NCBI RefSeq assembly: GCF_900113015.1
Contig: NZ_FONV01000002.1
Location: forward strand, 434,001-498,000
Reading direction: 5' to 3'
Length of the DNA: 64,000 nt
From: Actinoplanes philippinensis
Lineage (GTDB): Bacteria; Actinomycetota; Actinomycetes; Mycobacteriales; Micromonosporaceae
The notes beneath the pieces were generated by a model. That model saw only the letters and a list, made by a program, of their open reading frames with translations, searched no databases and was not told the DNA's origin. A program made the translations under genes and the position numbers. Each line of letters begins with the position of its first letter. The first letter of the stretch is position 1. This document shows positions 43,532 to 53,111 of this stretch, piece after piece.

Positions 43532-44965
43532 GTGAGTGACGTCGTCGTGGTGGGCGCCGGGGTCGGTGGTCTTGCCGCCGCTGTGCGGCTGGCGGCGGCC
43601 GGGCACCGGGTGACCGTGCACGAGCGGGCCGTGGAGGCCGGCGGGAAGCTGGCGGTGTATGAGCGGGACGGCTACCGCTTCGACACCGGGCCGAGCCTGC
43701 TCACGTTGCCGCAGGTCTTCGACGATCTGGGGCTGGGTCTGCGGCCGCAGCCGCTGGATCCGGTGGTGCGGCACGTCTTCCCGGACGGGGTGGTGCTCGA
43801 CTCGTCGCCGGATCACGCGGTGTTCCTGGAGCGGATCGCGACCGCGCTCGGTGACGACGCGGCGAGCGACTGGGACCGGTTCTGGCGGCGGGCCGCGCGG
43901 ATCTGGGCGGCCTCGTGGGAGTCGGTGCTGCAGCGGCCGGTGTCGGCGGCGTCGCTGGCGCGGCTGTCCTGGCGGGTGGGTGATCTCGCGGCGATCGCGC
44001 CGGGCCGGTCGTTGCGCGGCCTGGGCCGGCGTTACCTGCGGGATCGACGGCTGCGGATGCTGCTGGACCGCTACGCGACGTACACCGGGACCGATCCGCG
44101 GCGCGCGCCGGCCGCGCTGGCCGCGATCCCCTACGCCGAGCTGACTTACGGTGGCTGGTATCTGCCGGGTGGCCTCGGCACACTGGCCGCGGCGCTGCGC
44201 GCGCGGTGCGACGATCTGGGGGTACGCCTGGAGCTGGGTTCCGAGGTCACCGCGATCGAGGCCGATGCCGCGGTCCGCGGGGTGACCCTGGCGTCGGGCC
44301 GTTTCGTCCACGCCGACGTGGTGGTCTCCGATGTGGACGCGGTCACCCTGTACCGGGATCTGCTGCCGAGCCCGGACCGTCTGGCCGGGCTCGCCGACCG
44401 CAGCCTGGGCGGGTTCGTGCTGCTGCTCGGGGTGCGCGGGGAGACCCCGGAGCTGGCCCATCACACGGTGTTCTTCCCGCGCCGCTACGACGGCGAGTTC
44501 GACGCGATCTTCCCGGGGCCGGGGCGGCGGGCCCGGCCGGTGGACGATCCGGCGGTGTTCGTCACCCGGGCCGAGGACCCGGCGGTGCGCCCGGAGGGCC
44601 GGGAGGCGTGGTTCGTGCTGGTGAACGCCCCCCGCCACGGCACCGCGCAGTCGGCCGTGGACTGGCGGCGGCCGGGGCTGGCCGACGCGTACGCCCGGCA
44701 TGTGCTGGACGTGCTGGCCGGTCGCGGGGTGGACGTCCGGGACCGGCTGGAGTTCCGGGAGACGCGGACGCCCGCGGACCTGGCCGAGTCGGCGGGCGCG
44801 CCGGGCGGGGCGATCTACGGCACCGCGGGTGGTCTGCTGCGGCCCGGTAACCTTGGCCCGGTGGACGGGTTGTTCCTGGTCGGCGGCTCGGTGCACCCGG
44901 GCGGTGGGCTACCGATGGTGACCCTCTCCGCCCGGATCGTGGCCGACGCGATCGGGCCCGCCTGA
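43532..44965 (+). CDS. CrtI/CrtD-type carotenoid desaturase
   Basis: A 477-residue FAD-dependent phytoene desaturase family enzyme. The dinucleotide fold VVVGAGVGGLAAAVRLAAAG starts at residue 5, ERAVEAGGKLAVYERDGYRFDTG follows, and the C-terminal motif DGLFLVGGSVHPGGGLPMV is diagnostic. The GTG at 43532 has AAGGGG 8 bases upstream, and CGTACCAT about 20 bases upstream may be its -10. Next to CruF-like, CrtA-like and glycosyltransferase genes it is more likely a 3',4'-desaturase (CrtD) than phytoene desaturase, but phytoene synthase is not in the window and CrtI cannot be excluded. Confidence 0.88.
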   Translation: MSDVVVVGAGVGGLAAAVRLAAAGHRVTVHERAVEAGGKLAVYERDGYRFDTGPSLLTLPQVFDDLGLGLRPQPLDPVVRHVFPDGVVLDSSPDHAVFLERIATALGDDAASDWDRFWRRAARIWAASWESVLQRPVSAASLARLSWRVGDLAAIAPGRSLRGLGRRYLRDRRLRMLLDRYATYTGTDPRRAPAALAAIPYAELTYGGWYLPGGLGTLAAALRARCDDLGVRLELGSEVTAIEADAAVRGVTLASGRFVHADVVVSDVDAVTLYRDLLPSPDRLAGLADRSLGGFVLLLGVRGETPELAHHTVFFPRRYDGEFDAIFPGPGRRARPVDDPAVFVTRAEDPAVRPEGREAWFVLVNAPRHGTAQSAVDWRRPGLADAYARHVLDVLAGRGVDVRDRLEFRETRTPADLAESAGAPGGAIYGTAGGLLRPGNLGPVDGLFLVGGSVHPGGGLPMVTLSARIVADAIGPA

Positions 44966-45055
44966 CCGGGGCCGGGCGGTGAGGAGCCGCCTGACCCCGG
45001 GCCGGGCTGCGAGGAGCCGTCTGACCCGAGCCGGGCGGTGAGGGCGTGCCTGACC
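44962..45055. repeat. 29-30 bp tandem repeat that includes the desaturase stop codon
   Basis: The unit CCTGACC-GGGCCGGGCGGTGAGGAGCCG is repeated about 3.3 times; the TGA in the first CCTGACC is the stop of the CrtI-like gene. It fills the gap to the convergent vWA gene. Confidence 0.85.
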
Positions 45056-45064
45056 AGGGGCGGG

Positions 45065-46777
45065 CTATGACGTGGTCCGGGCGGCCAGGAAGGCCTTGGC
45101 CATCGCGGAGGCCAGGTCGGCCGGGTCGCGGGCGGCGATCGCCTGGCCGCCGGTGGCCTTCGCCATGTCCTGCAGCGCCTTCAGGTTGGCGTCCGGGCCG
45201 TAGCCGACAGCGATGACCGGGACCGGCCGGGCCGGGTCGCGCCCGGCGTTGAGCCGCTTCAGGAACTCCTGGTTGCTCATCGCGAACCTGGTCCCGCCGT
45301 CGGCGCCGTCGGTGAGCACCACGACCACCGACGGGCGGCCGGCCTGGGCCTGCTTGCGCATGGCGTCGACACCGTCGAGGACGCTCTGGTAGAGCGGGGT
45401 GCCGGCGTTCGCCCGCGGACGGTACGCGGTGATCTGCTCGGCCAGCGCCTGCCGCCGGGGTTTGCCGCCGGTCCCCGCGGTGATCGGGCCGAACGGGACC
45501 ACCTCGGTGTGTGCCGGGTCGGCTGCTCCGGCCGCCCCGAAATACCACATACCGATCGTGGTCTCCTCGTTGAACAGCTCGGCCGCGCTCGCGCCGGACT
45601 CGCGCAGCAACGACGCCTTGGTCTCCGTCCCGGCCCCGATCCTCTCGTTCATCGAGCCGGACTCGTCGATCAGCAGCAGCACCTGGAACGCCACTGTCTG
45701 GAAGCCGGCCCACTGCTGGGCCGGCGTCAGCATCGCCTTGGCCGACTCGGGCAGCCGGGCGCCGCCGGCGGTGGGCTCGGTGCGGAACCCGGCGGCGGCC
45801 AGGTCCGGCTTGCTGATCGCGGCACGCAGCTGCTCGGCGAGGCGGGTCTTGACGCCCTTGCGGACCGCGTACGGGTAGTCGGCCTGGACCAGGCCGTCGA
45901 CCGGCACCGCGGCGGCCAGCGGCACCTTGGGAACGGCCTTCTGGTAGGCGGTGACCTGCTGCTCGACGACCGGGAAGACACCGACGTCGAAAGCGGCCGC
46001 GCCCGGGTCGGTCAGCCGGGACATCTGGGTGATCAGCGCGGCCGGGTCGGCGTCGGCCCGGGTGAGCCGGCTGCGCAGGGTCAGCGCGCGCAGCTGGGCG
46101 ATGCCCGGGTCCTTCGTGGTCAGTGCGGCGGCGGCGTGCACACCGTGGACGCTGAGCAGGCCGGTCGTGGTGAGCAGCGGGTCGGGCATGGTGACGACCG
46201 GCACCTGCTCGGTGGTGACCGCCTTGATCAGCGTGGTCCAGGCGGTCTTGCCGTCCTTGATGTACTGGGCGGCGACCGCGGGCGGCGCGGCCAGCACGAT
46301 CGGCGACCAGGCGAGGGTGGCGCCGGAGGTCTGGAAGACGTGCTTGCGGTCGGCGGCGATCGGCAGCCAGACACTCGACGACGGCACCCAGACGTCGGGC
46401 TGGTCGTCGGCGGCCACCGTGACGCCGGGCTCCTCGGCGCGGACCACGATCGGCGAGCAGCGCTGCCCGGCCGGTTTGAGGTCGGCCGCGAATTTGCTGA
46501 TCAGCGGGGCGATCTCGGGGGCGGCGGCCACGGTGAGCTCGGGGTCGGGGCAGGGGGTGACGGTGGGGGTGGACGACGGCACGGGCGCGGCGCTGGCCTG
46601 CGCGGCGGGGGTGGACGTCCCGTTGCTCATCAACCGCCAGGCGACGCCACCGGCCACCAGCAGGACCGTGATCACCAGGACCGCGGCGAGCAGGACACGG
46701 CCGCGGCTCTGCGGCGCCTCGGTCCAGTCGCCGTGGTCCGGTGCGGGCAACTGCCTTGGCCACTCGTTGTCGGACAT
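45065..46777 (-). CDS. Membrane-anchored substrate-binding-like protein with a von Willebrand A domain
   Basis: A 570-residue protein with a single N-terminal helix (VLLAAVLVITVLLVAGGVAW), then an extracellular solute-binding-like region (ELTVAAAPEIAPLISKFAAD to about residue 320) and a C-terminal vWA domain with an intact metal site (LLLIDESGSMNER, D-x-S-x-S) and LTDGADGGTRF. Proteins of this plan are frequent in actinobacteria, but their role is unsettled; adhesion or chaperone functions have been proposed for vWA domains. The solute-binding part resembles molybdate-type binding folds. It is convergent with the desaturase and not tightly linked to other genes. Confidence 0.85.
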   Translation of the reverse strand: MSDNEWPRQLPAPDHGDWTEAPQSRGRVLLAAVLVITVLLVAGGVAWRLMSNGTSTPAAQASAAPVPSSTPTVTPCPDPELTVAAAPEIAPLISKFAADLKPAGQRCSPIVVRAEEPGVTVAADDQPDVWVPSSSVWLPIAADRKHVFQTSGATLAWSPIVLAAPPAVAAQYIKDGKTAWTTLIKAVTTEQVPVVTMPDPLLTTTGLLSVHGVHAAAALTTKDPGIAQLRALTLRSRLTRADADPAALITQMSRLTDPGAAAFDVGVFPVVEQQVTAYQKAVPKVPLAAAVPVDGLVQADYPYAVRKGVKTRLAEQLRAAISKPDLAAAGFRTEPTAGGARLPESAKAMLTPAQQWAGFQTVAFQVLLLIDESGSMNERIGAGTETKASLLRESGASAAELFNEETTIGMWYFGAAGAADPAHTEVVPFGPITAGTGGKPRRQALAEQITAYRPRANAGTPLYQSVLDGVDAMRKQAQAGRPSVVVVLTDGADGGTRFAMSNQEFLKRLNAGRDPARPVPVIAVGYGPDANLKALQDMAKATGGQAIAARDPADLASAMAKAFLAARTTS

Positions 46778-46872
46778 GCCACCTAGCCCCGTCGTTGAGG
46801 TCGGTACCGATGCCTGCCGGATAGTAGTCCGGTATTCATGTCCTGCAATGGTTCAGTAAGTAACGCGGCACA

Positions 46873-47631
46873 TCAGGGCAACATCCGAGGCTCAGCGATC
46901 GCGATCACTATCAGTTCGCCGTCGTCGCTGAGGCCCGCGGGCTCCCGGCTCCATCCACCGTAGAGCTGGTCGACCCGGAAGCCGGCCGCACGCAGGGAGT
47001 CACGTAGCGTGGCCTCGTCACGGAACCGGTGCACGGCCGTGCTGGTCAGCTCGAGACCGTCCGGGAACAGAAAGTGATGGACGACGGACACGGTGCGCTC
47101 GTCGGCGGCCGGGGCCCCCTCGGTCCACGCGACCACCGCCGAGCCGTCGGCGAGCACGATGGACCGCTCGGTGCCGGCCCGGTCCCACCGCTCCCACGGC
47201 CGCGCCGCCGGGTCACGGCCGTCCAGGACGAGCCGCCCGTCGACGACCAGCGCGTCGCGCAGCGCGTGCAGGGCGCCGGACCACTCCTCATCGGACACCA
47301 GCAGCTCGGTGACGTGCCCGGTCAGGAAGGCGGCGTCGAACGAGCGCGGCGGCAGCGTCTCGAAGGAGCCCTCGACCCAGCGGACCCGGGCGGCGCCGGA
47401 CTTGCGGCGGGCGGCGTCGAGGCTGGCGCGGGCCGGGTCGACCGCGGTCACCTCGTGACCGGCCTCGGCCATGGCGATCGCCAGCCGGCCGGTGCCGCAG
47501 CCGAGGTCGAGGACGCGGGGCGCCATGCGGTCGGCGAGGACCCGCATGAAGAAGTCGTCCTCCCAGCCCCAGGGGTGCTCAGCGTCGTAGACCTCGACCA
47601 GCCGGGGATCCCGGTACTCGCCATGCCACAC
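46873..47631 (-). CDS. Class I SAM-dependent methyltransferase
   Basis: A 252-residue methyltransferase. Motif I is VLDLGCGTGRLAIAMAEAGH near residue 40, motif II VTAVDPARASLDAARRK, and motif IV lies in SFDAAFLTGHVTELLVSDEEW. The start is GTG at 47631 (VWHGEYRDPRLVEVYDAEHP), a common N-terminal pattern for small-molecule methyltransferases. It lies 32 bases downstream of the LysR gene on the same strand. The substrate is unknown. Confidence 0.88.
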   Translation of the reverse strand: MWHGEYRDPRLVEVYDAEHPWGWEDDFFMRVLADRMAPRVLDLGCGTGRLAIAMAEAGHEVTAVDPARASLDAARRKSGAARVRWVEGSFETLPPRSFDAAFLTGHVTELLVSDEEWSGALHALRDALVVDGRLVLDGRDPAARPWERWDRAGTERSIVLADGSAVVAWTEGAPAADERTVSVVHHFLFPDGLELTSTAVHRFRDEATLRDSLRAAGFRVDQLYGGWSREPAGLSDDGELIVIAIAEPRMLP

Positions 47632-47663
47632 ACCCGGAGCCTAGACGCGGCGCAGCCGGATGA

Positions 47664-48566
47664 CTACCCGATGTGGACGGTCGCCGCACAGTGCTCGATG
47701 ACCACCTCGCGCAGGGCGGCCGCGGCGTGCGACATGATCGCGCCGCGGCGCTGGGCGAGCGCGATGGTACGGCGCATGCCGGGCGGCGCGAGCGGGGTGG
47801 CGCGCAGCAGCGGGCGGTTGGCCAGCACCATGCTCGGCACCAGCGCGACACCCAGGCCGGCCTCGACGAAGGCGAGCACCGCGTCCATCTCGCCGCCCTC
47901 GACGGCGAACTTCGGGGTGAAGCCGGCCCGCTCACAGGCCTGCAGGGTGACGTCGCGGATGTCGTAGCCGTCGCGGAACATCACCATCGGGGTGTGCCGC
48001 AGCTCGATCAGGTCGAGCTGGCGGGCCACGGTCGGCGGCGGGCCGGTCGCGACCGACGCCACCACGAGGCTCTCCCGGAGCAGCTCGGCGGTCTCCAGCG
48101 CCGGGTCGACGCCGTGCTCGGGCTGCACGATCAGAGCCAGGTCCAGGGTGTGTGCGAGCAGGTCGGCGATCATGTCCTGGGAGCTGCCCTCGGTCACGTG
48201 CAGCCGGATGCCGGGGTGGTCGGCCCGGTACGCCCGGAGCACCGCCGGAACCAGCGAGGAGCAGAGGCTCGGGGTGGCGCCGAGGCGAATCTCCCCACGC
48301 CGCAGCCCCACGATGTCGGCCACCGCGTCCCGTGCCGCATCAGCGTCGGCGATCATGCGCTGTGCCAGCGGGAGCAGGGTCTCGCCCGCTACCGTGAGGG
48401 TCACGCCGCCACGGATCCGCTCGAAGAGCGGCGCGCCGAGAGACGTCTCAAGGGTGTGAATCTGCTTACTCAGGGTGGGCTGGGACACGCCCAATTCATC
48501 CGCTGCTTGGGTGAAATGTCGCGTCTCCGCCACCGCTACGAAGTACCTGAGTTGTTGCAGCTGCAC
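47664..48566 (-). CDS. LysR-family regulator divergent from sdhCAB
   Basis: A 300-residue LysR regulator: winged helix-turn-helix at residues 3-60 (QLRYFVAVAETRHFTQAADE, LGVSQPTLSKQIHTLE) and a periplasmic-binding-protein-like effector domain (EIRLGATPSLCSSLVPAVLR). The GTG at 48566 lacks a strong ribosome site and stands 8 bases after TATAAG on the minus strand, so the mRNA may be leaderless. A palindrome at 48571-48585 overlaps that promoter. Divergence from sdhC, 77 bases away, suggests that it regulates succinate dehydrogenase and itself. Confidence 0.92.
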   Translation of the reverse strand: MQLQQLRYFVAVAETRHFTQAADELGVSQPTLSKQIHTLETSLGAPLFERIRGGVTLTVAGETLLPLAQRMIADADAARDAVADIVGLRRGEIRLGATPSLCSSLVPAVLRAYRADHPGIRLHVTEGSSQDMIADLLAHTLDLALIVQPEHGVDPALETAELLRESLVVASVATGPPPTVARQLDLIELRHTPMVMFRDGYDIRDVTLQACERAGFTPKFAVEGGEMDAVLAFVEAGLGVALVPSMVLANRPLLRATPLAPPGMRRTIALAQRRGAIMSHAAAALREVVIEHCAATVHIG

Positions 48567-48570
48567 CTTA

Positions 48571-48585
48571 ATAGCTTATAGCTAT
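48571..48585. promoter_or_regulatory. LysR-type operator palindrome
   Basis: ATAGCT-TAT-AGCTAT is a perfect inverted repeat containing a T-N11-A core (48572-48584), the LysR target pattern. It overlaps the likely -10 of the regulator gene and is 22 bases upstream of the sdhC -35. Confidence 0.65.
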
Positions 48586-48606
48586 GGAGAGCACCACCTG
48601 CATGCA

Positions 48607-48643
48607 TTAGACGAATCGATCGGGACTTTCTACCGTCCAAGTT
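48607..48643 (+). promoter_or_regulatory. sdhC promoter, leaderless type
   Basis: TTAGAC (48607-48612), an 18-base spacer, TACCGT (48631-48636), then 7 bases to the GTG start of sdhC. The spacing predicts that transcription starts at or next to the start codon. Confidence 0.65.
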
Positions 48644-49384
48644 GTGGCGGTAGACACTCCTATTCCCAAGACGACCCATGCGGCGGGTGCGACGGCACGC
48701 CCCACGCCGCGGAAGTCGGTCCGGCCCTCGTCGGTCGTCCTCAAATTGATCATGGCGGTCAGCGGTGCGCTGCTGGTCTTCTTCCTCTTCGCGCACGCGG
48801 CCGGCAACCTCAAGATCTTCGTCGGCGAGTCCGACTTCAACCACTACGCGGAGTGGCTGCGGGAGCTCGGCACACCCCTGCTGCCGCACGCCTGGTTCCT
48901 CTGGATCCAGCGCGTCGGCCTGCTCGTCGCGATCGGCCTGCACATCTGGGCGGCCGCCGCGCTGACCATCCGCGCCAAGAAGGCCCGGCCGGTCAAGTAC
49001 GCCCACCGGCCGAAGATCCAGGGCAGCTACGCCGCGCGCACCATGCGCTGGGGCGGCGTGATCATCGTGCTGTTCGTGATCTGGCACATCCTCGACCTGA
49101 CCCTCGGCAAGGTGAACCCGGCCGGCGGCGACGCCGACCCGTCCGCGCGCGTGATCGAGGGGTTCGCCCCCGATCGCTGGTACGTGACGATCTTCTACGT
49201 CCTCGCGGTCGTGGCGGTCGGCTTCCACCTGCGGCACGGCATCTGGAGCGCGGTCCGCACGCTGGGCCAGCAGACGACGGCGGGTGAGCGCCGGGCCAAG
49301 ACGATCGCCCTGGTGCTCTCGGTGATCCTGGTCGCGATGTACCTCTCGGTGCCGATCGCGGTCACGACCGGATTGGTGGGTTGA
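48644..49384 (+). CDS. sdhC: SdhC, succinate dehydrogenase cytochrome b558-type membrane subunit
   Basis: A 246-residue single-polypeptide membrane anchor with five helices, the type used without an SdhD. Haem-ligand histidines are expected in [36 protein letters not shown] and [14 protein letters not shown] at 48644 is the start, directly behind the promoter. It is the first gene of sdhCAB, which oxidises succinate and feeds electrons to menaquinone. Two bases separate it from the sdhA TTG/ATG region. Confidence 0.94.
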   Translation: MAVDTPIPKTTHAAGATARPTPRKSVRPSSVVLKLIMAVSGALLVFFLFAHAAGNLKIFVGESDFNHYAEWLRELGTPLLPHAWFLWIQRVGLLVAIGLHIWAAAALTIRAKKARPVKYAHRPKIQGSYAARTMRWGGVIIVLFVIWHILDLTLGKVNPAGGDADPSARVIEGFAPDRWYVTIFYVLAVVAVGFHLRHGIWSAVRTLGQQTTAGERRAKTIALVLSVILVAMYLSVPIAVTTGLVG

Positions 49385-49386
49385 TC

Positions 49387-51335
<1,949 letters not shown>

Positions 51336-51336
<1 letters not shown>

Positions 51337-52079
51337 TGGACATCAAGGTCAGGGTGTGGCGTCAGGCCAGTCCGTCGGCGGCCGGCAAGATGGTCACCTA
51401 CGACGTGAAGGGGATCTCCCCCGACGCGTCGTTCCTCGAGATGATCGACGTCCTCAACGAGACGCTGATCCTGTCCGGCGACGACCCGATCGCGTTCGAC
51501 CACGACTGCCGCGAGGGCATCTGCGGCATGTGCAGCATGGTCATCAACGGTGTGGCGCACGGCCCGGAGAAGGCCACCACCACCTGCCAGCTGCACATGC
51601 GCAAGTTCTCCGACGGCGACGTGATCGACGTCGAGCCATGGCGCGCGGCGGCCTTCCCGGTGATCAAGGACCTGGTCGTCGACCGTACCGCCTTCGACAA
51701 GATCATTCAGGCCGGTGGTTACATCACCGCGCCGACCGGCACCGCGCCCGACGCCCACGCCACCCCGGTGCCCAAGAAGGACGCCGACGCGGCCTTCGAA
51801 GCGGCCACCTGCATCGGCTGCGGCGCCTGCGTGGCGGCCTGCCCCAACGGCTCGTCGATGCTGTTCACCGCCGCGAAGATCGCGCATCTCGGCCTGATGC
51901 CCCAGGGCCAGCCCGAACGCGACAGCCGCGTCATCGACATGCTCCAGGCCCAGGACGACGCCGGCTTCGGCGGCTGTACCAACGCCGGCGAGTGCACCAC
52001 GGTCTGCCCCAAGGGCATCCCGCTGAGCCTCATCGGCCGCCTCAACAGCGACTACCGCAAGGCGGTCAGCAAGCGCTGA
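51336..52079 (+). CDS. sdhB: SdhB, succinate dehydrogenase iron-sulfur subunit
   Basis: A 247-residue iron-sulfur protein. The plant-type [2Fe-2S] ligands are in [18 protein letters not shown] with a further Cys in TTTCQLH; the [4Fe-4S] and [3Fe-4S] ligands are in [17 protein letters not shown] and [20 protein letters not shown]. The ATG overlaps the sdhA stop. Two hairpins follow the stop. Together with SdhA and SdhC it forms complex II at the inner face of the membrane. Confidence 0.97.
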
Positions 52080-52094
52080 CGCCACGCGACTCCA

Positions 52095-52166
52095 GGTATC
52101 GGGCACAACGGCGTGACCGATACCCGGCCTCTTCGGATGCCCGGCACAACGGCGTGCCGGGCATCC
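52095..52166 (+). terminator. Twin hairpins after sdhB
   Basis: Hairpin 1 pairs GGTATCGG with CCGATACC (52095-52124). Hairpin 2 has a 13-bp stem (52135-52147 with 52154-52166) and is followed by GGTCTTTCC. Both enclose or contain GGCACAACGGCGTG, so one looks like a copy of the other. Hairpin 2 is the better terminator. Confidence 0.75.
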
Positions 52167-52377
52167 GGTCTTTCCATCAGCGGTACGCCGCCGGCCGCCC
52201 CCGGCCGCAAGCCACCCCGCCCGCGGCTCCCCCGCGACGTCCACGGCGCCCGGGACCGCAGCGCGCCCGCCGGGCGTATCCGTGCGGCACGGCCACCCCG
52301 CCCGGCTCTCAGAGCTGTCGCCACTCCCGCCGAACAGCTTCGCGAGCCGGCCGGGGGGTGACGGTCACCGTCGCATT

Positions 52378-52437
52378 CGGCCCGGCGGGCGCGTCATGGC
52401 CGGGAGTGTCGCCTGCCTCGCGGGGGAGCCACGGGAC
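52378..52437. repeat. Dispersed intergenic repeat, copy B (60 bp)
   Basis: CGGCCCGGCGGGCGCGTC (52378-52395), 21 bases, then CTCGCGGGGGAGCCACGGGA (52417-52436), the same arrangement as at 43417-43477. It lies between the sdhB terminator and the convergent TetR gene. The remainder of 52167-52466 shows no gene. Confidence 0.85.
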
Positions 52438-52466
52438 TCGGCGTGATCCGTACCGTATAGGGGTTT

Positions 52467-53045
52467 TCAGCCGCCGAGGCCGGTGTGCAGGAACGTCGCC
52501 AGGATGTCGATCATCTCGGCCTCGCCGACGGCGGGGGCCGGGTCGGCGAACCAATCGGCGACGGCCCCCGACAGCGTCGCGGCGAAGAGGGACGCCGCGA
52601 CCAGGGGACCGCCGGGCGGCTCGAGACCGGCCAGGTGACCGGCGATGTGGTGGAGGTCCGGCTCGAGCATCTCGCGGCTGCGACGGGCAAACGCCTCGTC
52701 GACGATCGCGGCCTGCTGCAGCGCCGACATGATCGCGCGGTGCTGCCGGTAGAAGGACCAGTAGACGGCGACGTGCCAGCGGACCGCCTCGCGGTCGCGG
52801 AAGTCGTCGAGGTGGCCGGGGAGCTCGGCGCTGGCGTCCCCCTCGGTCAGCAGGTCGGCGAGCAGCGCTTCGAGCAGTTTCTCCTTGCTCGCGAAGTGTT
52901 TGTAGAAGGAGCCGGTGGCCCGCCCGGCCTCGACCGTGATGTCCGTGATCTTGGTGTTGAGGTAGCCCACCCGCTCGAACACCCGGATCGCGGCCGCCTT
53001 CAGCTCCGCCTCGGTCTGCGCCGCCTGCTGTGCGCGCGTGCCCAT
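52467..53045 (-). CDS. TetR-family regulator
   Basis: A 192-residue regulator with an N-terminal helix-turn-helix (AAAIRVFERVGYLNTKITDI then TVEAGRATGSFYKHFASKEK) and an all-helical ligand domain. ATG at 53045 is used; a GTG two codons upstream is possible. It is divergent from the FAD monooxygenase, 41 bases away, and two palindromes across that gene's start are its likely operators. The ligand is unknown, possibly a substrate of the monooxygenase. Confidence 0.92.
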   Translation of the reverse strand: MGTRAQQAAQTEAELKAAAIRVFERVGYLNTKITDITVEAGRATGSFYKHFASKEKLLEALLADLLTEGDASAELPGHLDDFRDREAVRWHVAVYWSFYRQHRAIMSALQQAAIVDEAFARRSREMLEPDLHHIAGHLAGLEPPGGPLVAASLFAATLSGAVADWFADPAPAVGEAEMIDILATFLHTGLGG

Positions 53046-53051
53046 CGCCAC

Positions 53052-53111
53052 TTGACGGAGATTACCAGCGGCCGTACGGTGAATTTATGTTCACTGAATC
53101 AAGATTCACCG
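53052..53111 (+). promoter_or_regulatory. Leaderless promoter with nested TetR operators
   Basis: TTGACG (53052-53057), 17 bases, TACGGT (53075-53080), then 6 bases to the ATG at 53087. The inverted repeats GTGAA-N6-TTCAC (53079-53094) and TGAATC-AA-GATTCA (53095-53108) lie over the -10, the start codon and the first codons; CGGTGAAT and ATTCACCG (53077-53084 and 53104-53111) enclose both. Confidence 0.8.
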
